A DNA stretch of 64,000 nt, from contig NZ_JBFRFW010000020.1 in assembly GCF_052115025.1 (NCBI RefSeq), positions 61,217-125,216 on the forward strand. The letters are read 5' to 3'. This stretch comes from Bradyrhizobium_A sp052115025. GTDB taxonomy: Bacteria > Pseudomonadota > Alphaproteobacteria > Rhizobiales > Xanthobacteraceae. Of the stretch, positions 7,339-16,813 are shown piece after piece (position 1 is the first letter of the stretch; every line of letters begins with the position of its first letter). The notes beneath the pieces are model-generated. The model saw nothing but the letters and a program-made list of their open reading frames with translations. It had not been told where the DNA came from and ran no database searches. The position numbers and the translations under genes are program-made.

Positions 7339-8490
7339 TCAGGCGGGCCTGAAGCGCAGATTGCTGCGCGACAGCTGGTCGATCGAGCGGCAACCCATCA
7401 GCCGCATGTCGCGCTCGACCTCGGTGCGCAGCAGTTGCAGCGCGCGCGTGACACCGGCCTCTCCCGCCGCCGCGAGCGGATAGAGATAGTAGCGCCCGAG
7501 GCCGACGGCCTTGGCGCCGACCGACAGCGCCTTCAGGACATCGCTGCCGCGCTGGATGCCGCCGTCCATCATGACGTCGATGCGGTCGCCCGCGGCATCG
7601 ACGATCTCCGCGAGCTGATCGAACGCCGCACGCGAGCCGTCGAGCTGGCGGCCGCCGTGATTGGAGACGATGATGCCCGCGCAGCCGATCTCGGCGGCAC
7701 GGATGGCATCGGCCGGCGCCATGACCCCCTTGAGGCAGAACTTGCCACCCCAGATCTGCACCATCTCGGCGACATCGTCCCAACTGATGGACGGGTCCAG
7801 CATCTCGGTGAAATAGCGCCCGATCGACATCGCGCTGCCGCCGAAATCGACATGGGCGTCGAGCTGCGGCAGGCTGAACGTCTCATGGGTGAGGTAATTG
7901 ATCCCCCACATCGGCTTGATCGCGAACTGCGCCATGCCCTTCAGATTCAGCCGGAACGGGATGGTGAAGCCGGTGCGCAGGTCGCGCTCGCGGTTGCCGC
8001 CGGTGACGCTGTCGACCGTCAGCATCATCACATCGATGCCGGCCTCCCGTGCCCGCTGCATCATGGCGCGGTTGAGGCCGCGGTCCTTGTGGAAATAGAA
8101 CTGATAGACCTGCGGGCCGGCATGGGCGCGGCGGACCTCCTCGAGACTGACCGTGCCGAGCGACGACACCCCGAACATCGTGCCGTATCTGGCCGCCGCC
8201 GCCGCGACGGCGCGCTCGCCCTGATGGTGAAACAGGCGCTGCAGCGCGGTCGGCGAGCAGTAGAACGGCACCGCGAGTTTCTGCCCCATCACCGTGGTCG
8301 ACAGGTCGACGTCGGCGACGCCGCGCAGAATATGGGGCACGAGATCGCACGCCTTGAAGGCGGCGGTGTTGCGGCGGTAGGTGACCTCGTCCTCGGCGGC
8401 GCCGTCGATGTAGTTGAAGATGGGGCCGGGCAGCCGGCGCTGCGCGAGGCGGCGGAAATCATGGAAATTGTGGCACTGCGTCAGGCGCAC
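7339..8490 (-). CDS. FMN-dependent alpha-hydroxyacid dehydrogenase (LldD-like)
   Basis: The 383-residue enzyme belongs to the FMN-dependent 2-hydroxyacid oxidase family that includes L-lactate dehydrogenase LldD, oxidising a 2-hydroxyacid to the 2-oxoacid. The catalytic histidine and FMN/substrate arginine appear in SNHGGRQLDG, and the phosphate site in DGGIQRGSDVLKAL. The start is set at GTG 8490 because GGGGAGG lies 6 bases upstream; a longer frame to 8526 has no such site. A FadR-type regulator is divergent, with a palindromic operator between them, as for lldPRD loci. Whether the substrate is L-lactate or another hydroxyacid is not decided by the sequence. Confidence 0.88.
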   Translation of the reverse strand: MRLTQCHNFHDFRRLAQRRLPGPIFNYIDGAAEDEVTYRRNTAAFKACDLVPHILRGVADVDLSTTVMGQKLAVPFYCSPTALQRLFHHQGERAVAAAAARYGTMFGVSSLGTVSLEEVRRAHAGPQVYQFYFHKDRGLNRAMMQRAREAGIDVMMLTVDSVTGGNRERDLRTGFTIPFRLNLKGMAQFAIKPMWGINYLTHETFSLPQLDAHVDFGGSAMSIGRYFTEMLDPSISWDDVAEMVQIWGGKFCLKGVMAPADAIRAAEIGCAGIIVSNHGGRQLDGSRAAFDQLAEIVDAAGDRIDVMMDGGIQRGSDVLKALSVGAKAVGLGRYYLYPLAAAGEAGVTRALQLLRTEVERDMRLMGCRSIDQLSRSNLRFRPA

Positions 8491-8575
8491 GCTTGCCTCC
8501 CCGGCTGTCGAGCGACGATCGACCACGGCGACGACCGGCGGCTCCTGGACCTATTGCTGTATCCATTGAACCGCG

Positions 8576-8594
8576 TGGTAAAAAGATTTTACCA
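8576..8594. promoter_or_regulatory. palindromic operator for FadR-type regulator
   Basis: TGGTAAAAAGATTTTACCA is a perfect inverted repeat with 8-base arms and a 3-base spacer. It contains the TGGT...ACCA signature of FadR-subfamily GntR operators and lies in the divergent gap between the LldD-like gene and the GntR gene. It most likely represses both until the hydroxyacid is present. Confidence 0.8.
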
Positions 8595-8662
8595 TGACGT
8601 CAATCCTCTTGATCGGCCCAGCATCTGGGTTGCAGAAAGCGGGCGCACGACGACGGCAAGGA

Positions 8663-9454
8663 ATGGCTTGCGAGGAGACGGACACGAGCGTGATCAACAC
8701 CGTACGGACACCAAAGGTCGCCCAGGCGATCGCCGACCATATCGAGAAGCTCATTCTCGAAGGCACGTTGCGGCCGAACGAACGGCTCGCCCCGGAGCGT
8801 GAGCTTGCGGACAAGCTGCAGATCTCGCGGCCATCGCTGCGCGACGCGCTCGGCCTGCTGGTCGAGCGCGGGCTGCTCGTCAGTGACCGTTCCGGCACGC
8901 GGGTCGCCCAGTTCCTGTCACCGCTGCTGCAGCCGCTCGCGAGCCTGCTCGAGGACAAGCCGCGCGTCACCGCCGACTACTTCGAATTCCGCCGCATCCA
9001 GGAGGCCCACGCCGCCCGCCTCGCCGCCGAGCGCGCCACCGACGTCGATCGCGCCGCCATCCGCGACTGCATCGGGCGGATGAAGCGCGCGCACGGCCTG
9101 AAGGACCCGACCCGGGAAGGCGAGGCCGACGTCGAGCTCCACCTCCTGATCTACGAGGCGAGCCACAATGTGGTGCTGCTGCATGTCATGCGCGCCCTTG
9201 CCGACCTGCTGCGCAGCAACATCTTCTACAGCCGCAGCCAGCTCTACCTGCGCGAGGGCGTGCGCGAGCGCCTGCTCGAACAGCACATCGCGCTGGCAGA
9301 GGCCGTCGTCGCCGGCCGCGCGGCGGATGCCGAGGCGCGGGCGAGCGAACATGTGCGCTTCACGTTCGAGACCGTGGAGGATATCCAGCGCGACAGCCAG
9401 CGGCTTCAAACCTCGCTGAGCCGCATCGCGCGCAAAAGCCTGCTGGCCAAATGA
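8663..9454 (+). CDS. FadR-type GntR family regulator (LldR/PdhR-like)
   Basis: The protein has an N-terminal GntR winged helix (IADHIEKLILEGTLRPNERLAPERELADKL region, then SRPSLRDAL) and a C-terminal all-helical FCD ligand-binding domain in which D and H residues normally bind a metal and a carboxylate effector. About 263 residues from the ATG at 8663. A GTG at 8690 has GAGGAGA 12 bases upstream and may be the real start. An earlier ATG at 8594 would overlap the operator and is unlikely. It is divergent to the LldD-like gene and probably responds to the same hydroxyacid. Confidence 0.88.
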   Translation: MACEETDTSVINTVRTPKVAQAIADHIEKLILEGTLRPNERLAPERELADKLQISRPSLRDALGLLVERGLLVSDRSGTRVAQFLSPLLQPLASLLEDKPRVTADYFEFRRIQEAHAARLAAERATDVDRAAIRDCIGRMKRAHGLKDPTREGEADVELHLLIYEASHNVVLLHVMRALADLLRSNIFYSRSQLYLREGVRERLLEQHIALAEAVVAGRAADAEARASEHVRFTFETVEDIQRDSQRLQTSLSRIARKSLLAK

Positions 9455-9498
9455 CGCGCGGCGCCGCGGGTGACCGCGACGCCGCCATCGGGACATGA

Positions 9499-9657
9499 AT
9501 CATCCCGTTCGAAACATCCCTCCCCGAGAAAAAGCACTACTGCCTGGTCTATCCGGTAGGAAAGCACGGCTCCTCGCCATTGGGCATCTTCAGCGCGTGG
9601 CTCGAAAACACTGTCAAAACCTGTGTCGTGAATCGGCAAGAGCGCGCGCAGGGGTAG
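9499..9657 (+). pseudogene. C-terminal remnant of a LysR (GcvA-like) regulator
   Basis: A short frame of about 52 codons without a start reads PFETSLPEKKHYCLVYPVGK and then a FSAWLENTV segment. This is the usual end of GcvA/AmpR-like LysR effector domains (YYLVYP followed by an F..WL helix). The rest of the gene is missing. On the other strand, a signal-peptide-like start (MERRQSLMAAAMGGLAALPL, ATG at 9708) runs into this fragment after about 30 codons. The stretch therefore looks like the scar of a deletion that removed most of a LysR gene and a neighbouring exported-protein gene. The remaining DNA from 9455 to 9920 shows no intact gene. Confidence 0.5.
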
Positions 9658-9920
9658 CGCGGCGAGGCCACCCATCGCGGCAGCCATCAACGACTGCCTC
9701 CGCTCCATGACGAATTCTCGCCAGCGGCGGCCTCCTGAATGCTGTTTTGAACAACCACGAGCGACGTCGCATCCCGGCTCCGACAGCACTCAATTGAGAC
9801 GAAGCAGGATAAAAACCCGATAATTTCGTCTTAGACTTTCAGCCTCCCTCGACTGATGGTCCTTTCCCTCGGCTCGTCCATCGCAGCACAGATGAGGGCC
9901 ACTGATGAGGGAAACCAATT

Positions 9921-10142
9921 ATGAAACATCTGCTTGTTGCGACCCTTGCGGTCGGGATCGCATTGGTGACAGCCAGCCACGCCGAACAGCCTGACAGACT
10001 GCGCGGCGCTCGCGCTGACAAAACAGTTCGGAATACGAATGCATCCATGGGAAGCGGTGACGATTTTGTCGGCAGCAACGCAAACTCGATGAGCGGCCGC
10101 AACAGCGCGAACGAAAACCCAAATGGACGCACCGGAGGGTGA
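9921..10142 (+). CDS. small secreted protein, unknown function
   Basis: The 73-residue product begins with a clear signal peptide (MKHLLVATLAVGIALVTASHA, cleavage expected near residue 21). The mature part of about 50 residues is polar and rich in Asn, Gly and Ser, with no cysteine. GAGGGA lies at a good distance before the ATG. I recognise no family. It is followed by a gap of about 170 bases and a convergent LysR gene. It is probably a real small exported protein, since both signal peptide and ribosome binding site are good. Confidence 0.65.
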   Translation: MKHLLVATLAVGIALVTASHAEQPDRLRGARADKTVRNTNASMGSGDDFVGSNANSMSGRNSANENPNGRTGG

Positions 10143-10311
10143 GTGGGGTCGATTTGGCCTAACGCCTGCCACAATCCATGTCCGGGCGACAGCCGTTAAC
10201 GATGGCCAGCCCGGAGGGCCCCGCCGGCCGCCACCTGCGGGGCTCGAGCAACAGCTGCGGCGGGCTGCATGAGAGCCTGCTGGCTTGCAGAATCCGTACC
10301 GCCCCGAGGCT

Positions 10312-11202
10312 CTACCTCACCATTTCCCAGAGAGCTTCGATCATCGGCGGAGAATGACCGCGCCGCCGAGCGAGCAGGTAGTGAATCCGAGCAGAACCGA
10401 GGGTTTTGCGGACAATCCCCGACCTATTGATATTCTGCTTCATATTCAGCGAATCAAAATACGACACGATCAATTGCCCTGAGGCACGTACCTGATCGAA
10501 CAGATCGTCACTCGGCTCGGATACCTCCAGCAACTTGGCGCCAGCAACCTGAAGCGGCATGTAGAGATGATCGAAGAGGACGGGATGCGCGCGCCTGGGA
10601 AAGGTGGCTATCGTTTGCCCGGCAAGATGGGCCGGTTGAAGCACCTTCAGCCGCGCCACGGGGTTGTTCTTTGAGGTGAGAAGGCTGAGATTCGAACGAC
10701 CGATGGAAACCGACTCGATGTCAACCTCCTCGATCGGGCCCGCGATAAAGGCGACATCAAGCTCTCCTGCACGTAAACGTTTCAATAACGACGGCGTCCA
10801 TCCGATATCCAGTTCGACATCCAGATCGCCCTTGCCCGCCAGGAAACGTTCGATGATCTCCTTCCTCTTCTGAAAGAGAGCGCCATGGAGGCTCGATCCC
10901 ACACGCAACCGGCGCCCTTCCTGCTTGCGAAGCCGCTCCGCCAGAACCTGCGCCGACTGGATGGATGCCAGCACGCCACGAGCCGCCTTCAGGAACTCCT
11001 GCCCCTGATCCGTCAACGAAACGTTTCTCGTATTCCTGGAGAAAAGCGAAAATCCGATCTGATCCTCGAGCTTTCGCAACCGCGCGGACAACCAGGGCTG
11101 AGCTACTCCGAGACGAACAGCCGCCCTGGTGAATGACGCCTCCTCCGCGATGACGGCGAACTGCGCGATGAGTCGAGGATCGATAATCAATAGTGCATCC
11201 AT
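10312..11202 (-). CDS. LysR family transcriptional regulator
   Basis: The 296-residue protein has the standard LysR helix-turn-helix (residues about 10-65, ASFTRAAVRLGVAQPWLSAR) and effector-binding domain. It stands alone on the minus strand, divergent from the porin gene across a gap of about 530 bases. The most likely targets are itself or the porin, but no convincing inverted-repeat site was found. It is similar to LysR proteins next to aromatic or hydroxyacid catabolic genes, none of which are adjacent here. No ribosome binding site of note precedes the ATG. Confidence 0.88.
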   Translation of the reverse strand: MDALLIIDPRLIAQFAVIAEEASFTRAAVRLGVAQPWLSARLRKLEDQIGFSLFSRNTRNVSLTDQGQEFLKAARGVLASIQSAQVLAERLRKQEGRRLRVGSSLHGALFQKRKEIIERFLAGKGDLDVELDIGWTPSLLKRLRAGELDVAFIAGPIEEVDIESVSIGRSNLSLLTSKNNPVARLKVLQPAHLAGQTIATFPRRAHPVLFDHLYMPLQVAGAKLLEVSEPSDDLFDQVRASGQLIVSYFDSLNMKQNINRSGIVRKTLGSARIHYLLARRRGHSPPMIEALWEMVR

Positions 11203-11733
11203 TCAATAGAATGACGAACATCATTTCACAACCGGTCAAGCCATACCGTGCCGCGAACGCCGCCCTTATCTGTGCACGGACATGAACGGAAGCAAGGGAA
11301 TAGCCGCCGACCGCCGCTGAGATTCTGCAGGTGATGAAAGCATGCCTCTCTTGAAAGACGAAATGCCGCGCGGGACGCGCGCGTTTTGGCAGCATCTCCC
11401 GTTTTGATGGAATGCACATTCCGTGACGGCCACCAGACGAGAAAGCTGTACTCCTAGTCGAATATCGTCCTAATCACGATCAAGTTCATATTGGACGCGC
11501 GACTATTTCAAACACAGGGTCTCCACACGCGGTGCATTCGGTCATCCGACGACACGATCGCGCTTTGAAGCGAGATCGAAGCGGACGTCCGGGCAACCGT
11601 CGATCTGGGGCTCCGTCGGCTGAAACGCCATCGCACATTGCATGGGCGAGGCGCTTTGCAAAAACGTAGCCAGTAACGATGACCCCGCGCGCCAACGGCG
11701 CCCAGGGTCACATACGCGATATTGGGGGCTAGA
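11203..11733. other. 531-bp gap between LysR and porin genes
   Basis: No convincing gene is seen on either strand. The porin promoter must lie here, but no strong -35/-10 pair stands out. The porin ribosome binding site GGGGG is at the right end, 6-10 bases before its ATG. Confidence 0.5.
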
Positions 11734-13242
11734 ATGAATGTCTTGAAGTATGCAGCGCTCACGACGGCGGCTGGTTTCTTTGCTGTTGGTAATGCCGACG
11801 CCGCCGATCTTCCCGTCAAGGCCAAAGCAGTGGAGTACGTCAAGGTCTGCTCGCTGTACGGTGCCGGCTTTTACTATATTCCCGGAACCGACACCTGCAT
11901 CCGCATTGGCGGGTACGTCCGGGTGGCGACTTCCATCAACGCCGGCACGTTCGACCTGCCATACTGGCAGGGCGGCGCGAATGGCGCCGGATCATACAAC
12001 AAGGACTATTTCTCGACCCGCTCGCGCCTGGGTCTCTTCGTCGATACGCGCACCGAGACCGAGTATGGTATTCTCCGCACCTATGCGAACATATTGTTCG
12101 ATTGGTCACGCGGACGCGAGAACATCTCGGGCGGGTTCGTCGAGAATGACTTCCTGTTCATCCAGTTTGCCGGCTTTACCTTCGGCAAAGCCGTGTCGCA
12201 GTTTGATCCTCAATGGGCACTTGCAAAGCCCTATATCGGAGGAACCGGCTTCATCTCCGGATCGAACAACTCGACCGGCATCGACCAGTTGGCCTATACA
12301 GCGACTTTCGGCAACGGAGTCTCGGCGACCATCTCGCTCGAGGATGCACAGCCGTATCGATCTGCCGGCGTGATCAACACGTCGTCCGCGTTGTTGGGGC
12401 CCTTTGGGGCCGCCACGGTCACATACGGCACCACCGGCAACACGTTCACTGGCAATGCTCAGGGCGGGGACCACGTTCCCGATATTGTCGGCAACCTCCG
12501 GATCGATCAATCATGGGGATCTCTGCACCTGGGTGCCGCGGCTCATGAAGTCCATGGAACTTACTACACCTCTTCCGACAGCACGACAGGCCATCCCGAT
12601 TCGACGTGGGGCTACGCCGTCACCGGCGCATTCGAGCTCAAGAACCTGCCGACCGGCGTTGGCGACAGCCTGAAAGTGGTTGGCACCTTCGCCAATGGAG
12701 CCGCGAAGTACGCCTTTGGCGGGACATTCGACACGGCAGGCGCAGGTCGCTTCGCGGTCGCGAATGGCGGCAGCCTCGCTTTTGGTTATGTCCTTGATGG
12801 TGTGTATTCGGGCCTGAGCGCGGCGAGCGGTTCATCGATCGCAAAGAGCGACGCATGGAACGTCAGCGCCTTCTACGAACATTACTGGACGCCCGCATGG
12901 CGAACCTCCGTATTCGGCTCTTACAGCCATATCGCGTACGGCTCGGTTGGCAACAGTTTGCTGCTGGCCGCGGCAAATTCCGGCCTGCTCACGACGGGTA
13001 CAACGACCGCGACCGGCAACTTCGATCTGGGTTTCGTTCAGGTCGGCACGCGCACAGCCTGGACTCCCGTCAAAGACCTGACCGTTGGAGCTGAATTCCA
13101 ATACACACGGTTGGAGCAACACCTGAACGGCACCTTCACCAGCGCGGGCGCGAGCATTCCGGGCTACGCGCCCAGTTCGAAACTGCAACTGCAGAATCAG
13201 AATTTCTATACCGGCACAGTCGAGATTCTGCGCAGCTTCTGA
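11734..13242 (+). CDS. outer-membrane porin, Bradyrhizobium type
   Basis: The 502-residue product has a signal peptide (MNVLKYAALTTAAGFFAVGN, cleaved after ADA near residue 24) followed by DLPVKAKAVEYVKVCSLYGA, the typical mature start of the alphaproteobacterial porin_2 family. Two cysteines near the N terminus (VKVCSLYGAGFYYIPGTDTC) form the characteristic pair. The rest alternates polar and hydrophobic residues as in a 16-strand barrel, and the chain ends in SF, a terminal aromatic residue as required by the BAM machinery. The start at 11734 is supported by GGGGG upstream. A perfect 12-bp hairpin follows the gene. Confidence 0.93.
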   Translation: MNVLKYAALTTAAGFFAVGNADAADLPVKAKAVEYVKVCSLYGAGFYYIPGTDTCIRIGGYVRVATSINAGTFDLPYWQGGANGAGSYNKDYFSTRSRLGLFVDTRTETEYGILRTYANILFDWSRGRENISGGFVENDFLFIQFAGFTFGKAVSQFDPQWALAKPYIGGTGFISGSNNSTGIDQLAYTATFGNGVSATISLEDAQPYRSAGVINTSSALLGPFGAATVTYGTTGNTFTGNAQGGDHVPDIVGNLRIDQSWGSLHLGAAAHEVHGTYYTSSDSTTGHPDSTWGYAVTGAFELKNLPTGVGDSLKVVGTFANGAAKYAFGGTFDTAGAGRFAVANGGSLAFGYVLDGVYSGLSAASGSSIAKSDAWNVSAFYEHYWTPAWRTSVFGSYSHIAYGSVGNSLLLAAANSGLLTTGTTTATGNFDLGFVQVGTRTAWTPVKDLTVGAEFQYTRLEQHLNGTFTSAGASIPGYAPSSKLQLQNQNFYTGTVEILRSF

Positions 13243-13299
13243 TCCTCGATGGACTGAAAGGAGACACCGCAAACCATACTTCCTTTTGTCGACCTCCAC

Positions 13300-13329
13300 G
13301 GATCTCCGGTGATGCCCCACCGGAGATCC
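13300..13329 (+). terminator. hairpin terminator after porin gene
   Basis: GGATCTCCGGTG (13300-13311) and CACCGGAGATCC (13318-13329) form a perfect 12-bp stem with a 6-base loop, 58 bases after the porin stop codon. There is no long T-run. Confidence 0.7.
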
Positions 13330-13425
13330 CACCGCGGGTTTGCTCTTATATTCCTCGATAGCGGTCGCCGGGTTGGCTCTGCGTCCCAGTCGCCATCTCC
13401 CCAGCCGTTGTTGTTCTGCGATCCA

Positions 13426-13704
13426 ATGCAGCCGTTAAGTGAGAGCCTGGACTCCATCTTCAACGCCATCGCAAATCCTGTTCGCCGTGCAATCCTTGCG
13501 CGGCTGGCCGAAGGCGAAACAAATGTCGGCATTCTGGCCGAGCCATTCGACATGTCGGGACCTGCCGTTTCCCGGCACATCAGGATTCTGCGGGACGCAG
13601 CACTCGTCTCGAGTGAACGCCGTGGCAAGAAAAGGTTCTGGCGCTTGAACCGCGAGACACTGGCCCTCGCACAGGAATGGCTCGACCTCGACCGCCGCTT
13701 CTGA
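13426..13704 (+). CDS. ArsR family winged-helix regulator
   Basis: The 92-residue protein is a compact ArsR/SmtB-type winged helix: FNAIANPVRRAILARLAEGE at the N terminus, then the recognition helix in FDMSGPAVSRHIRILRDAALV. No cysteine-based metal site (such as CxC in the recognition helix) is present, so it is not a classical arsenic or zinc sensor. It resembles the SdpR-like group that controls SRPBCC/AHSA1 genes, yet no such gene follows; the next gene is a convergent MFS exporter. The start at 13426 gives the usual family N terminus. Confidence 0.85.
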   Translation: MQPLSESLDSIFNAIANPVRRAILARLAEGETNVGILAEPFDMSGPAVSRHIRILRDAALVSSERRGKKRFWRLNRETLALAQEWLDLDRRF

Positions 13705-13842
13705 GCGTACACCGCATTGCGATTTCAACCCAAGTTGACACCGAAGCCTCGAGAGTACCGCAGCGCCGTCAGGCTCGAACGCCGCGCCGTCCCGTGTCGC
13801 CATGATGATTCCGGGGCGCCTTCTCAGGCCATTTGCTCGCGC

Positions 13843-15321
13843 TCATTCGGCTGGAGCCGCATTGACCGCGGAAGCGGAATTGGTCCCATGCCCGCTCACT
13901 TGAGATCCCGCGTGCGGATCCATGGTGCAGCTGACCACCGGAGCAAACATGGACACGAGAGCGACCGCGAGAAATGCCACGGAAAAATCCATCAGCTGCG
14001 GCTGGTCGTGTCCCAAGATCCTGCCGGACAGTGCCATTGCCATCGCGGAAAAGGCGACACCGAGCGCCAGAGAAAGCTGCTGGAAAGTTGTATAGAAACT
14101 TGTCGCCGCGCTCATCGTGTCGCTGCGCACATCAGCGTAAGCGATCGTATTGTACGAGATGAACTGCAACGATTGGCAGAAGCCTTGCACGAACAGGATG
14201 GCATAGATCGCGGCGATCGGCCAGCTCGGCCGGAATGCAGCGCACGCCCCCAAAAGCAGGGTGGCTCCAAATCCGACCCAGACGAGCACATTCCTGAACC
14301 CGATCTGGCGCAAGAACCATGGCGCCATCGCCCGCATGAACAGCGACCCGGCCGAATTTGCAAACGTGACAAGGCCACTCTGGGCGGCGGACAATCCAAA
14401 CCCGAGCTGCAGCATCATCGGCAAGAGAAAGGGCATGGCTCCCACTGAAATGCGGGATAGCGTACCACTGACGACCGATGTCCGGAACGTCGCGATCCTC
14501 ATCAGCCGGAAGTCGAGGATCGGAGCGTGAGATCGCCAGGCATGGGCCCCATATAACAGCGCAGCTGCCGCGCCAGTGGCAAGGATCACGCCCACGGATA
14601 CGAGGGAGCCTATACCGCGACCGACCAGCTCGAAGCTGCTCATGAAACACGTCAGTGCAACGCCCGAAAGAATGATGCCCCTGAAGTCGAAGGTCGTTCC
14701 CTCGGCCTCGCGAAACTCTTCGATGTAGCGGCTGGCGAGGACCATTCCGACGAGGCCGATGGGAATGTTGATATAGAAGATCCATCGCCAGTCGAGATAG
14801 GTGATGATCATGCCGCCGACCGGCGGCCCCAGGATCGGACCGAGGGTTGCAGGCACCAAGACCCATGCCATTGCGGCGACCAGATCCTTTTTCGGAACGG
14901 CGCGAAGCAAGACAAGGCGCCCGACCGGCATCATGAGCGCGCCGCCAATCCCCTGGACGATGCGCGCCGCAACGAGAAATGTGAGTGATGGAGCGAGCCC
15001 GCACAGGAGCGAGCCGATCGTGAAGATTGCAATTGCGGCACGAAAAACGGTTCTGGAGCCGAACCGGTCGGCGACCTTGCCACTGACCGGGATCAGCACG
15101 GCCAGGCTGAGCAGATAGGCCGTCAACGCGACGTTCATGTACAGAGGATCGACATGGAACGAACGCGACATCGTCGGCAGGGCTGTGGCCAGCACCGTTC
15201 CGTCGAGCTGCTCCATGAACATCGCACTGGCGATAATGAGCGCAATCGTGCGTGGCTTCCCCCGTCCCGCGTGAACGGCGTGAGCGCTCGATTGTGCGGG
15301 AGGTATCGGCGGTTCGGACAT
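13843..15321 (-). CDS. DHA2 family (EmrB/QacA-type) MFS drug exporter
   Basis: The 492-residue protein has the 14-helix DHA2 pattern. Motif A-like GKVADRFGSRTVF lies after helix 2 and the antiporter motif C is seen in LVPATLGPILGPPVGG. Such proteins export lipophilic drugs or toxic metabolites with protons across the inner membrane. No EmrA-like adaptor gene is adjacent, so it probably acts alone. The gene is divergent from an SsuD-like monooxygenase gene across a 373-base gap, and is convergent with the ArsR gene. Confidence 0.88.
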   Translation of the reverse strand: MSEPPIPPAQSSAHAVHAGRGKPRTIALIIASAMFMEQLDGTVLATALPTMSRSFHVDPLYMNVALTAYLLSLAVLIPVSGKVADRFGSRTVFRAAIAIFTIGSLLCGLAPSLTFLVAARIVQGIGGALMMPVGRLVLLRAVPKKDLVAAMAWVLVPATLGPILGPPVGGMIITYLDWRWIFYINIPIGLVGMVLASRYIEEFREAEGTTFDFRGIILSGVALTCFMSSFELVGRGIGSLVSVGVILATGAAAALLYGAHAWRSHAPILDFRLMRIATFRTSVVSGTLSRISVGAMPFLLPMMLQLGFGLSAAQSGLVTFANSAGSLFMRAMAPWFLRQIGFRNVLVWVGFGATLLLGACAAFRPSWPIAAIYAILFVQGFCQSLQFISYNTIAYADVRSDTMSAATSFYTTFQQLSLALGVAFSAMAMALSGRILGHDQPQLMDFSVAFLAVALVSMFAPVVSCTMDPHAGSQVSGHGTNSASAVNAAPAE

Positions 15322-15630
15322 TGATGCGGTTATGTGCCGTGTCAGGGTCCAATGGGAAGCTTCATTTGCTCATGCCCGACTTGCGAGTATTGCGCGCCTG
15401 CCATCACTGGCGCTGCACATGATGCCTTGGGGCCCGGGGCGCCCCGTGCCCACGCGGACAAATCATTTCATGTTTGCAACAAGACTCAGAACGTCCTGCT
15501 TCACCGCTCGGCTCCTGAAAGCCAATTCCTCCACCGGATAGATTTGGGATGCTGGCGCCTCCAGAACATGCCACCATAAAGGCTAACCTGGCACAGGAAA
15601 TTGTGCTGATCGAGACGGCAGGTTATCAAA

Positions 15631-15650
15631 GATCTGCCATATCGCAGATC
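15631..15650. promoter_or_regulatory. perfect inverted repeat upstream of SsuD-like gene
   Basis: GATCTGC (15631-15637) and GCAGATC (15644-15650) form an inverted repeat with a 6-base spacer, 45 bases before the start of the SsuD-like gene. It could be an operator for an unidentified regulator. The rest of the 15322-15694 gap has no gene, only a GC-rich hairpin near 15431. Confidence 0.45.
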
Positions 15651-15694
15651 GCAACAGCCCCCATCACTCGCACGTCTTCTGAGCGGCCGCCCTC

Positions 15695-16765
15695 ATGATC
15701 AGCAAGCCCGAATTTCTTTGGTACATCCCCAACGATGTGAAAGCCGGCCACCGTGGCGACACCGCGGTCGACGACCACAACAGCCTGGAGACATTGACCA
15801 CGCACGCGAGGGCCCTGGAGGAGCATGGCTGGTCGGGCGCACTGATCGGTACGGGGTGGGGACGGCCGGACACCTTCACCGTCGCAGCCGCGCTGGCGGC
15901 GAGGACGACGACCTTCGAGCCGCTGATCGCGATCCGTCCCGGCTACTGGCAGCCCGCTCATTTCGCTTCGGCTGCGGCTACTCTGGATCAACTGACGGGC
16001 GGCCGGGTGCGCATCAATATCGTGTCCGGAAAGGATCATCTGGCCGCCTACGGGGACAGCGAGGGGGACCAGGACCAACGATATGCCCGCACCAAGGAAT
16101 TCATGCGCCTCGTTCGCAGGCTGTGGACAGAGGTGGACGTCACATACCCCGGTGAATATTTCCAGGTGACCGGATCGACGGCGGCACCCCGCATCAAGCC
16201 GCGCGGCGACCGTCGATATCCCAAGCTCTATTTCGGCGGAGCTTCGGAGCCGGCCGAACGGGTCGCCGCCACCGAAGCCGATGTCCAGCTGTTCTGGGGA
16301 GAACCGCTCGACGGCGTGCGGGAGCGCATCGAGCGGCTCAAAGCATTGAGCAGCAGGCTGGATCGTGACCTGCCGCCGCTCGAGTTCGGGCTGCGGATCA
16401 CGACGCTGGTCCGCGACACCACCGAACAGGCCTGGGCCGATGCCGAGGCCAAGGTCGCTGAAATGGCGAAGAGCAACGGCGCAGGCTGGCACGACCACAG
16501 GGGAGCGGTTGCGGTCGGGCAGCGGCGGCTGCTCGACCTCCATACGCGCGGCGATGTGCTCGACGACAACCTCTATACCGCTCCCGGCAGGTTCGGCGGC
16601 GGCGGCGCCGGAACCACCTGGCTGGTTGGCTCTGCACAGGACGTCGCGCGCTCGCTCCGCAAATATCAGGCTCTCGGCATCACCCAGTTCGTGCTGTCCG
16701 ACACGCCATATTTGTCGGAAATCAAGCGGCAGGGCGATCTGCTGCTTCCATTGCTGCGCGATTGA
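15695..16765 (+). CDS. SsuD-like LLM flavin-dependent monooxygenase
   Basis: The 356-residue protein resembles alkanesulfonate monooxygenase SsuD and dialkylsulfone monooxygenases of the LLM superfamily. Matching pieces are EFLWYIPN at the N terminus, DTFTVAAALAARTTTFEPLIA, LDQLTGGRVRINIVSGKD and a C-terminal LVGSAQDVARSL followed by GITQFVLSDTPYL. SsuD-type enzymes use FMNH2 from a separate reductase to cleave C-S bonds for sulfur scavenging. No reductase (ssuE) or sulfonate ABC transporter is adjacent, so the reductant partner lies elsewhere. The substrate is inferred only by family. Confidence 0.88.
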   Translation: MISKPEFLWYIPNDVKAGHRGDTAVDDHNSLETLTTHARALEEHGWSGALIGTGWGRPDTFTVAAALAARTTTFEPLIAIRPGYWQPAHFASAAATLDQLTGGRVRINIVSGKDHLAAYGDSEGDQDQRYARTKEFMRLVRRLWTEVDVTYPGEYFQVTGSTAAPRIKPRGDRRYPKLYFGGASEPAERVAATEADVQLFWGEPLDGVRERIERLKALSSRLDRDLPPLEFGLRITTLVRDTTEQAWADAEAKVAEMAKSNGAGWHDHRGAVAVGQRRLLDLHTRGDVLDDNLYTAPGRFGGGGAGTTWLVGSAQDVARSLRKYQALGITQFVLSDTPYLSEIKRQGDLLLPLLRD

Positions 16766-16813
16766 GGCCCGTGGCCCGCGGCGTCGAAGAACGCCCAGCT
16801 CGCGCTTCATCAC

